DNA of 64,000 nt from positions 1 to 64,000 of the forward strand of contig CAZGNV010000018.1 in assembly GCA_964527835.1 (NCBI GenBank), read 5' to 3'. Source of the stretch: JAFDCJ01 sp964527835. Lineage in GTDB: Bacteria; Desulfobacterota; Desulfobacteria; Desulfobacterales; JAFDCJ01. The notes below the pieces were generated by a model. The model was not told where the DNA came from and made no database searches. It saw only the letters and a list, made by a program, of their open reading frames with translations. The position numbers and the translations under genes were made by a program. Shown here one piece after another: positions 49,771 through 57,489 of this stretch (the stretch's first letter is position 1; the number at the start of each line of letters is the position of its first letter).

Positions 49771-52416
49771 ATGGCCCCATTGCCAAGAAAAAAACCACCT
49801 GCCGGCGGGCGCAAAACCCGCCGGCGGCGATCCGGTCGCCGGCCGGATCCGGGTGAACATTTTGCCTGGTTGCTGCCGGAAAAACCCGGCTGGTTATCCA
49901 CTTGGATCCTGAAGCTTTTTTACTCGGGCGTCATCATGGACAAGGAGCAGGCGGCCGTTCTTCAGCAGCTGGAAAAAAACGCGGTCGTGGTTTATGTGCA
50001 CAAATTCAGCAGTAATTTTGAATACCTTTTCTATTACAGCCGTTACCGTCAACTGCAGTTGCCCTGCCCCCGGGTGGGCTTGGATTACAGGATATTTCTC
50101 TGGCAGCCCCTGGGACGGATTTTTAAATTTTTCCTTTTCCGCCTCAAGTTTTTACTGCATCACCAGGCCCTGCCCGATCCCTATGACCGGGGGGATATTA
50201 AACAGCAGCTGATCGACGGGCGCTGCGGATTTTTGTCGCTGGTCGGCAAAAAAGGCTTTTACCGCCGCTTTATCAAGGCCCGAACTGACCCGCTGGCCTA
50301 TCTGATCAATATCCAAAAATCCATTGACCGGCCCGTGTACCTGGTTCCCCAGTTGATGTTTTTCGGCAAGGCCGCCCGCCGCGGACACCCCACGGTCATT
50401 GACATCCTGTTCGGCCCCGAAGACAGGCCCGGCCGGCTCAGGCGGCTGTATACCCTGTTCAAAAAACCGGGCAACGTGTTTGTCGAGGTGTCCAAACCCT
50501 TCAACCTGCAGCGCTATCTGCAATCTGATAAAGTCCGCAACCGGACCACGCAATACCAGGCCCTGAAATTGCGGCGGGATATTTTGCGCCAGATCAACCG
50601 CCACCGTCAGAGCATCACCGGACCGGTGCGCAAATCCAAAGAGGAGCTCAAAGAAAACATCCTGACCGGTGAGCGTTTTCGCCGGTTCATGGAATCCTAT
50701 GCCCAGAGCCGTGAAATGCCCATCGGCCAGGTGCGTCGCAAAGCCGATGCTTATCTGGAAGAAATTGCCGCCAATTATAAACCGGCCTTTATCAAGATTG
50801 CCTCGGTGCTGGTCCGCTGGATTGTCAACAGCATGTTTGACGGGGTCACCACCAACCAGGAGGTTCTCAACAGGGTCAAAACCATGTCTCTCAAAGGCCC
50901 GCTGGTGCTGATCCCCTGCCACAAAAGCCACATTGACTACCTGATTCTCTCCTATATTCTGTACCACAACAACATGCAGGTCCCCCATGTGGCGGCGGGC
51001 AAAAACCTCGCCTTCTGGCCCATCGGACCGCTTTTTCGCAGCGGAGGAGCCTTTTTCCTCAGGCGCTCATTCAGGGGGGCCGTGCTGTATGCCAGGGTCT
51101 TTGCCGAATACATCCATAAATTGCTGGAAGAAGGATACACCATTGAGCAGTTTATTGAAGGCGGTCGCAGCCGCACCGGGAAATTATTGATGCCCAAACT
51201 GGGCCTGCTGTCCATTTTGATGAACGCCTATAAAGACGGCGCCTGCGACGACATGATCCTGGTGCCGGTTTATGTGGGCTATGACCGGATTCTGGAGGAA
51301 AAATCCTACCTGCACGAGTTGAACGGCGGGCAAAAAGAAGCGGAAAATTTTTTCCAGCTGATCCGAGCGCGTAAATTTTTAAAAAAACGCTACGGTAAAA
51401 TCTACATTCAATTCCATGAACCCTTTTCCGTTAAGCAGCTGGTCAGCCGTTGTGATCCGCCCCTGGCGCAAATGTCGTCCAAGCAGCTCAATGCCCTGAT
51501 CCGCAAACTGGGCTACCAGCTGATCAATGCCATCAATGAAGTGACGGTGGTCACACCGCATGCCCTGGTCGCCGGCGCCATATTAAACTATCCGCGCCAA
51601 AGCTTCTCCTTTGATCAGCTGCTCGAAGTCACCGGGACATACCTGAAACATTTGTCCCTGCTGGAAATCAAACTGGCCGACACCCTGGTTTCCGATCCGC
51701 AGCGGGCTTTTGAGCAGGTGCTTGATGTCTATTGCCAGCGAAAATTTATCGAACCGGTCAACCCGCCCAATAAGGATCAAACCGCTGAAGTGATTTATGG
51801 CGTCAATGAACAGCGCCGGGCCTTTCTGGAATACTACAAGAACAACTGCATCAGCTTTTTCGTTCCGGCAGCTTATACGACTATGGCGATTCTGGAAAAA
51901 GGTGCACTGCAGTTTTCCACCGCCGATCTGCAGCAGCGCTATGATTTCTGGCAGGATTTCTTTGCCCACGAATTTGCTTATGACGTTAATCGGGATTCAA
52001 AATTTTACGTGCGCAAAAGCATCAAGGCCTTTATCGATACCTCCCTGCTGGCCCCCCATGCGACCCGTCCCGACACCTATGAAGTCACCCCCCGGCAGCT
52101 GGAAAAACTGAGATTGTTTGCCTTTTTCCTGGAAACCTACTTCGAATCGTACTGGATCGTACTGAACTATTTCATGCGTCATCCTGAAAACGCCATCGCC
52201 ACCAAAGACCGTCTAAAAAAAATCAGCGCCCGGGGCAACCGGATGTACAAACGCGGGGAAATCCGGCGCAGGGAAGCCCTTTCCAAGATCAACTACCAGA
52301 ATGCCGTTGATTTTTTCATCAGCCATGGAGTAAAAGGTTCTGAGAACACGGAAAAAATCGAATTTTATGCCGCTGCCATCAAAAAGGCCCGGCAGCATTT
52401 GCAGCCTAATAAGTAA
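49771..52416 (+). CDS. plsB: Glycerol-3-phosphate acyltransferase
   Basis: The 881-residue protein matches PlsB: the acyltransferase blocks CHKSHIDYLILSY near residue 388, GGAFFLRRSF and FIEGGRSRTGKLLMPKLGLL near residue 465 form the H(x4)D and GGRSR motifs. It makes lysophosphatidate from glycerol-3-phosphate and acyl-CoA or acyl-ACP in the inner membrane. The N-terminal 25 residues are strongly basic. The start is ATG 49771 or GTG 49756; no clear ribosome site either way. Confidence 0.93.
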   Translation: MAPLPRKKPPAGGRKTRRRRSGRRPDPGEHFAWLLPEKPGWLSTWILKLFYSGVIMDKEQAAVLQQLEKNAVVVYVHKFSSNFEYLFYYSRYRQLQLPCPRVGLDYRIFLWQPLGRIFKFFLFRLKFLLHHQALPDPYDRGDIKQQLIDGRCGFLSLVGKKGFYRRFIKARTDPLAYLINIQKSIDRPVYLVPQLMFFGKAARRGHPTVIDILFGPEDRPGRLRRLYTLFKKPGNVFVEVSKPFNLQRYLQSDKVRNRTTQYQALKLRRDILRQINRHRQSITGPVRKSKEELKENILTGERFRRFMESYAQSREMPIGQVRRKADAYLEEIAANYKPAFIKIASVLVRWIVNSMFDGVTTNQEVLNRVKTMSLKGPLVLIPCHKSHIDYLILSYILYHNNMQVPHVAAGKNLAFWPIGPLFRSGGAFFLRRSFRGAVLYARVFAEYIHKLLEEGYTIEQFIEGGRSRTGKLLMPKLGLLSILMNAYKDGACDDMILVPVYVGYDRILEEKSYLHELNGGQKEAENFFQLIRARKFLKKRYGKIYIQFHEPFSVKQLVSRCDPPLAQMSSKQLNALIRKLGYQLINAINEVTVVTPHALVAGAILNYPRQSFSFDQLLEVTGTYLKHLSLLEIKLADTLVSDPQRAFEQVLDVYCQRKFIEPVNPPNKDQTAEVIYGVNEQRRAFLEYYKNNCISFFVPAAYTTMAILEKGALQFSTADLQQRYDFWQDFFAHEFAYDVNRDSKFYVRKSIKAFIDTSLLAPHATRPDTYEVTPRQLEKLRLFAFFLETYFESYWIVLNYFMRHPENAIATKDRLKKISARGNRMYKRGEIRRREALSKINYQNAVDFFISHGVKGSENTEKIEFYAAAIKKARQHLQPNK

Positions 52417-52420
52417 AGAT

Positions 52421-52462
52421 GCAGCTTTGAATCCTGAACCCTGAAACCCTGAACCTTGAACC
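52421..52462. repeat. Repeat family B, copy 4
   Basis: Degenerate CCTGAACC/CTTGAACC units (TCCTGAACCCTGAAACCC, then CTGAACCTTGAACC) run up to the ATG of the MurU-AmgK gene with no Shine-Dalgarno in between. Confidence 0.7.
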
Positions 52463-54205
52463 ATGAAAGCATTGATCCTGGCCGCGGGTTTCGGGACCCG
52501 GCTGCGGCCCTATAGCAACCACACACCCAAAGCGCTGTTTCCCATCGCAGGCCGGCCGCTGCTGGAAAAAATCATTTTCAGCCTGGCAGATGCCGGCTGC
52601 ACGCAGGTGATGATCAATACCCATCACCTGCACCATAAAATCGAGGCCTTCATCGCTGCGGCAAAGTTTCCCCTGACGGTTTACACCCGCTATGAACCGC
52701 AAATTCTGGGCACAGGAGGCGCCATCCGCAATGTGGCGGATTTCTGGGATGCACAGCCGTTTATGGTCGTCAATGCCGATATTGTTTTTGATATTGATTT
52801 AAAAGCCGTTTACAATACCCATTGCCGGCGTCGTCCAGCGGCCACTCTGGTGCTGTGCGACGATCCCGTCTTCAACAGCGTGGCCGTCGATCAGGACGGG
52901 AAAGTGGCCGCCTTTTGCCATCAGGCTTCTGACCGCCCGCGGGCAACCGAACGGCTGCTGACCTTTACCGGCATCCAGGTCCTGGAACCCGAGGTGCTGG
53001 ACTACATTCCGCCGGACCAGCCATACAGCAGCATCGAGGCCTTTACCCACCTGTTGGAGGACAAAAAACAGATTCAGACCTTTATCGTGCCGCCCCGCCG
53101 CTGGAACGACCTTGGAACCCCGCAGCGTTACCGCGAGGCCGTGCTGGACAATGCACTGCCCCGGGCCTTTGCCCGCTGCTGCGGCAAGCCGCCGGATCAG
53201 CCCGTCCACTGGGAAAAACTTAAAGGCGACGGCTCTGAGCGCAAATGGCACCGGCTCCAGACGGCCAACGGCTCTCTTATCATGGTGGATCACGGCATCC
53301 GCACGGCCTGTGGCATCCAGGAAGTCGACGCCTTTGTGCAAATCGGGCGCCACCTGGCGGGTCGGGGGGTCGCCGTGCCGAAAATTTACTACCAGGAACC
53401 CTTTTGCGGACTGGTTTTTATGGAAGACCTGGGCGATGTCAGCCTGCAGCAGGCGGTTGCGGCCGCCGCCGGTCCGGACGAGGTTCTGGGCCTTTACCGG
53501 CAGGTAATCGACCAACTGGTGGTGCTGTCGTCAAAAGGGGCTTCAGGTTTCGACCGCCGCTGGGCTTACCAGGGCCCGCAATACGACCGGGCGCTGATTC
53601 TGGAAAAAGAATGCCGCTATTTTGTGGAGTCGTTTTTAGCAGCTTATCTTGGTTTTGATACCTGTTTTGAAGACCTCCAGGCAGAATTTGTCCATCTGGC
53701 CCGACGTGCATTGGAGCATGCCGTCATCGGCTTTATGCACCGGGATCTGCAGTCGCGCAACATCATGGTCAAAAACGGCAGGATTTATTTTATCGATTTT
53801 CAGGGAGGCCGCCTGGGCCCCATCCAGTACGATCTGGCTTCTTTGCTCATCGACCCCTATGTCGAACTGCCACCCTCCGTCCAGGAGCAACTGCTGGATG
53901 ACTGTTTGGCGAAACTGGCGCTAAAAAACGCGGTCGACCGTGATCAATTCCGCTGCTGCTATCACTACTGCACGCTTACCCGCAACCTGCAGATTTTGGG
54001 TGCCTTCGCCCACCTGAGCAAGGCCAAGGGAAAACATGTTTTTGAAGCCTACATTCCGGCAGCTGTATCATCATTGAGGCGCAATCTTTCCCGGGGGCGG
54101 GCGGCCGAATTCCCAGGGTTGACCGACGTGGTGCAAAAGGTTTGCACTCACCTGCAAAAAGTAAAGAATCCTGGCCCAGAGGACCCGGTTTTCAAAGAAG
54201 AATAA
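52463..54205 (+). CDS. Fused MurU-like nucleotidyltransferase and AmgK-like kinase
   Basis: Residues 1 to about 230 are a sugar-phosphate nucleotidyltransferase with LAAGFGTRLRPYSNHTPKAL, as in MurU. Residues about 245-560 are an aminoglycoside-phosphotransferase-type kinase with HRDLQSRNIMV near residue 427 and FIDFQGGRLGPIQYDLASL, as in AmgK. In Pseudomonas, AmgK phosphorylates MurNAc at C1 and MurU makes UDP-MurNAc, from two separate adjacent genes. Here both are one 580-residue chain, which suggests channelled MurNAc recycling, and a NamZ-like muramidase gene lies 4 kb upstream. The ATG lacks a ribosome site and follows the TTGAACC repeat. Substrate identity is inferred from family. Confidence 0.82.
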   Translation: MKALILAAGFGTRLRPYSNHTPKALFPIAGRPLLEKIIFSLADAGCTQVMINTHHLHHKIEAFIAAAKFPLTVYTRYEPQILGTGGAIRNVADFWDAQPFMVVNADIVFDIDLKAVYNTHCRRRPAATLVLCDDPVFNSVAVDQDGKVAAFCHQASDRPRATERLLTFTGIQVLEPEVLDYIPPDQPYSSIEAFTHLLEDKKQIQTFIVPPRRWNDLGTPQRYREAVLDNALPRAFARCCGKPPDQPVHWEKLKGDGSERKWHRLQTANGSLIMVDHGIRTACGIQEVDAFVQIGRHLAGRGVAVPKIYYQEPFCGLVFMEDLGDVSLQQAVAAAAGPDEVLGLYRQVIDQLVVLSSKGASGFDRRWAYQGPQYDRALILEKECRYFVESFLAAYLGFDTCFEDLQAEFVHLARRALEHAVIGFMHRDLQSRNIMVKNGRIYFIDFQGGRLGPIQYDLASLLIDPYVELPPSVQEQLLDDCLAKLALKNAVDRDQFRCCYHYCTLTRNLQILGAFAHLSKAKGKHVFEAYIPAAVSSLRRNLSRGRAAEFPGLTDVVQKVCTHLQKVKNPGPEDPVFKEE

Positions 54206-54232
54206 AACAATTCAAAAAGGGGGAATAAAGCA

Positions 54233-55063
54233 ATGGATACGATCAAAGTCATGGTCAACGGACTTCCCGGCAACATGGCCCGGACCGTCGCGCAGCTGGT
54301 ACTCAAAGACGCCCGCTTTGAACTGCTGCCTTATTCGCTGACCGGGCCGGAAATTGAACAATCCAGCGATACGGTTGATGGTACGGTGCTGGAGCTCATC
54401 GGGCCGGAGCACCGGGAAGAACGCATGGCCCAGATCAAACGAAGTGAAGGTCAGTTTTTAAGTGTCGATTACACCCATCCAACGGCGGTCAATGCCAACG
54501 CCGCTTTTTACTGCGCCTGGGAACTTCCGTTTGTCATGGGCACCACCGGCGGAGACCGCACCCGGTTGGAACAGACCGTGCGCTCATCTTCCATCGCCGC
54601 GGTAATTGCACCCAATATGGCCAAGCAGATTGTGGGGTTTCAGGCCATGATGGAATTTGCCGCCGACACTTTTCCGGCCCTCTTTACAGGGTATTCTCTT
54701 GAAATCAAGGAAAGCCACCAGCAGGGCAAGGCGGACACCAGCGGGACGGCAAAAGCCATGGTGCGCTACTTCAACAGGCTGGGGATCAACTTCACCGAGA
54801 AAGACATTGTTCAGATCCGCGACCCGGAAATTCAACAATCCCAGTTGGGGGTCCCCGACAAATACCTGGCCGGCCATGGCTGGCACACCTACACCTTAGT
54901 ATCGTCCGACGGCACGGTGCGCTTTGAGTTCACCCATAATGTCAACGGACGGCTGATTTATGCTGCCGGCACCCTGGATGCCTTGCAGTTTCTGGCTCAA
55001 AAAACAGCTGCCGGGGCAACGGGTCGGGTTTACAGCATGATCGATGTGCTTAAAGGAGCTTAA
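54233..55063 (+). CDS. dapB: Dihydrodipicolinate reductase, plant-like type
   Basis: The 276-residue protein has the nucleotide-binding start VMVNGLPGNMARTVAQLV and the DapB catalytic stretch EIKESHQQGKADTSGTAKAM near residue 160 (His, Lys and SGTA). MGTTGGDRTRLEQ near residue 102 and IAPNMAK near residue 124 are also diagnostic. It makes tetrahydrodipicolinate for lysine and meso-diaminopimelate. The variant is closer to plant-type DapB than to the common bacterial one. It follows the MurU-AmgK gene by about 25 bases, and both serve peptidoglycan precursor supply. Confidence 0.88.
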   Translation: MDTIKVMVNGLPGNMARTVAQLVLKDARFELLPYSLTGPEIEQSSDTVDGTVLELIGPEHREERMAQIKRSEGQFLSVDYTHPTAVNANAAFYCAWELPFVMGTTGGDRTRLEQTVRSSSIAAVIAPNMAKQIVGFQAMMEFAADTFPALFTGYSLEIKESHQQGKADTSGTAKAMVRYFNRLGINFTEKDIVQIRDPEIQQSQLGVPDKYLAGHGWHTYTLVSSDGTVRFEFTHNVNGRLIYAAGTLDALQFLAQKTAAGATGRVYSMIDVLKGA

Positions 55064-55138
55064 CCATCAGACAGAACTTCACCCTCACCAGGTCCTGATT
55101 GACACCGACACCTAATTCGGCTATGATTATAATATCCT

Positions 55139-57436
55139 ATGAACGATTCAGCCGACAAACTGCTTGGCCAGCTTGGGGGGGTGGACTCTTCTCCATCAGC
55201 CCCGGCGCCATCACCTTCGACTGACAGCCAGATCCCTGTTTCGACCGAAAAACGGGACCACTGGCGCATCCTGCTGGTCGACCTGATCTATCTGCTCAAC
55301 GCCTCCTTTCGCGACGCCCACTACTGGGAGGGGGTCAAGGCCGAAAAAGACACCCTCAAACAGTTCATTAAAATCCTGCACGAACTCAATCAGATGCCGG
55401 GCCACGACGGCACTGTGAGCATCCATTTTCGCGGTTCGGCGGGTACCAAAGCATCGGAAAAAGCCGACTATGTCGTCAGCTTCGGTGATCTGAACGTGGA
55501 TGCGGCTGCTATCTCCGCGGTGGTCAAACGCATGGGAATTCGGGTCAAACACCTTGAAGGCCGCTTGATCAAGGCCTTTGAAGTGTTTTCCGCCCAGGGA
55601 ATCAAGACCGTTAAATTGAAAATCCCGGATGCTTCCGACGAGGCGCTGGAACGCATGCGCATCGCCCTGCGCATTATGGCCTGCTACAAACAGGCGGTGG
55701 AAAACGAAAGCGCCATCGAATATGTTAAAGACGGTAACACCCGTAGCATCCAACCCGTTTTAAATGAAAACCGCCTGCCGGATCTCAACTTGACCCTGCT
55801 GGCCGCCCTCAATGGCCTGAACACGGAAAACATGCGTGAGTTGGTGCAAAAGGTTGACCTGCTGATGAAGCGGCCGCAAACTCGATCAGCCGTCCGCTAT
55901 GCCAACGTGTACCAGACCGTTTTCAGCATTAAAAGTCTGCGCAGTCGGCTGGTGCGCCCTCCCCTTGAAATCAACAGCGACCAGGCATCAGCGACAGAAA
56001 AAGATCAACCGGCAGCTGCAGTCGACGGGGGGGGGACCGGCGGCGGGGGCGGGCCGGCGGCACCGGGAGTGGCAGACCCGGCAGTGCTCAAGGCCAATGT
56101 GGCCAAATTCGTCAAACAAGCTTACGGGGACTCCCCGGAAACCGCTGCGCGGGTCATGAAAAGCATTTTCGGCGACGATTATAAACAGCTGGACATGGAA
56201 GGGCTTGAGGGTCGGCTGCATTTGATCACCGACTTGCTGGCCACCATGGAAAAAAGCCCCGAAGGCCAGGAAATCATGCAGGGAGTCCTGGAACGTATCC
56301 AGGATGGGATGGATCATCTGCCCGGTCAGATCCTGGACGACCTGGTGATCGATGATGAGGGCATCAAGATCTGGGATGGGGATCAGGAAAAAGTCATCGC
56401 CGAAAGCAATGAAAATCTGCTGCAGGTGATCGACACCTCCAAGCAGCGTTCGGCGGCCAGAAAGAAAATGCGCAAGGTATTTTACCCGGATGCGCAGTTC
56501 TCAGACCAGGACTACCAGGAGCTGGCTGCCACCTTCGGTCTACCACCCGCCGAAGCCGAGCAGATCGTCAAGCTGTTTCAAAGCTGCTTTGACCGCCAGG
56601 AAAATTTTCAGCGCGCCCTGTTTGAAAAAAAAGTGGGCGATTTCGCCGCATATCCCAAACGGATATTCGAGCTGTTGTGGGAATTTTTACGGGAAACCCC
56701 GCGACGCAGCAACCGTCTGCCCCTGTTAAACTCTCTGCAGCTGCTGGTCAAAGAGCTTCAACAGCCCAAACAGGCCATCAAAATCCTGCTGGCCGATTTT
56801 ATCGTGGATCCGGCCAGCGTAAGCTACCCGGACCGCAATGCCCTCATGCTGACGATCCAGTTTCTGCGCACTTACAATAAAGAAATCAACATGGACATTG
56901 AAATCACACCCGAAGAAGTGCTGCTGGTCAAAGAGGGCCTTGATCCCGCGGTGGCCAAGTACGTGGCGTGGAAAATAGACGGTGATCAGAAACCGTTCGT
57001 TGAAAAAATCATCACTATTCGCAAAAAGCTGCTGGAAGCCTTCGAGCGCGAAGACCCGGACGCTGCCGGCATGCCGGTTCGCTTTCTGCTGGCCCTGGAA
57101 AGAGAAGTGCACATCCTGCTGGCGCTGGTCGGCGGCAAAACGGCTGAGGCCGTGATCCGCGGTGCCCTGAGCGTATATGGCAATCCGGCCTCGCGCATCT
57201 ACCTGCTCAATGAAAACCCCAAAAATACGGCCAGCCTTTTACAGCACCTGGCCGTGCTGATCCGCAGCCTGGGCCGTGTCGGCCAACAGGAAGATATCGC
57301 CCTGCTCGACGAGATCAGAAACCGCCAGCAGTCCTTTCTGGATCTGGCAGATGACCCGCGTCACGGGGCCCAGGTCCGGCGAACCCTGGGCTGGATCGAC
57401 CTGGCAGCCAGCGAAATCAGAAATCGCCAGGCGTGA
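55139..57436 (+). CDS. Large protein of unknown function, 765 aa
   Basis: I recognise no domain. The layout is an N-terminal low-complexity Ser/Pro stretch (15-45), a region to about 290 with ILLVDLIYLLN and DRDAHYWEG-like motifs, a Gly/Ala linker (GGGTGGGGGPAAPG near residue 300), then a helical region to the end containing FLRTYNKEINMDIEITPEE and RFLLALEREVHILLALVGG. Predicted cytosolic, no signal peptide. Long helical modules at both ends suggest a scaffold or regulator rather than an enzyme, but this is inference. The gene is the last of the plus-strand run and is convergent with alaS, 53 bases away. Confidence 0.65.
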   Translation: MNDSADKLLGQLGGVDSSPSAPAPSPSTDSQIPVSTEKRDHWRILLVDLIYLLNASFRDAHYWEGVKAEKDTLKQFIKILHELNQMPGHDGTVSIHFRGSAGTKASEKADYVVSFGDLNVDAAAISAVVKRMGIRVKHLEGRLIKAFEVFSAQGIKTVKLKIPDASDEALERMRIALRIMACYKQAVENESAIEYVKDGNTRSIQPVLNENRLPDLNLTLLAALNGLNTENMRELVQKVDLLMKRPQTRSAVRYANVYQTVFSIKSLRSRLVRPPLEINSDQASATEKDQPAAAVDGGGTGGGGGPAAPGVADPAVLKANVAKFVKQAYGDSPETAARVMKSIFGDDYKQLDMEGLEGRLHLITDLLATMEKSPEGQEIMQGVLERIQDGMDHLPGQILDDLVIDDEGIKIWDGDQEKVIAESNENLLQVIDTSKQRSAARKKMRKVFYPDAQFSDQDYQELAATFGLPPAEAEQIVKLFQSCFDRQENFQRALFEKKVGDFAAYPKRIFELLWEFLRETPRRSNRLPLLNSLQLLVKELQQPKQAIKILLADFIVDPASVSYPDRNALMLTIQFLRTYNKEINMDIEITPEEVLLVKEGLDPAVAKYVAWKIDGDQKPFVEKIITIRKKLLEAFEREDPDAAGMPVRFLLALEREVHILLALVGGKTAEAVIRGALSVYGNPASRIYLLNENPKNTASLLQHLAVLIRSLGRVGQQEDIALLDEIRNRQQSFLDLADDPRHGAQVRRTLGWIDLAASEIRNRQA

Positions 57437-57489
57437 TGCCGGACGTGGCATTTTTTCTAGGGCTGCAACCGGAATTTTCCGGCAGATGA

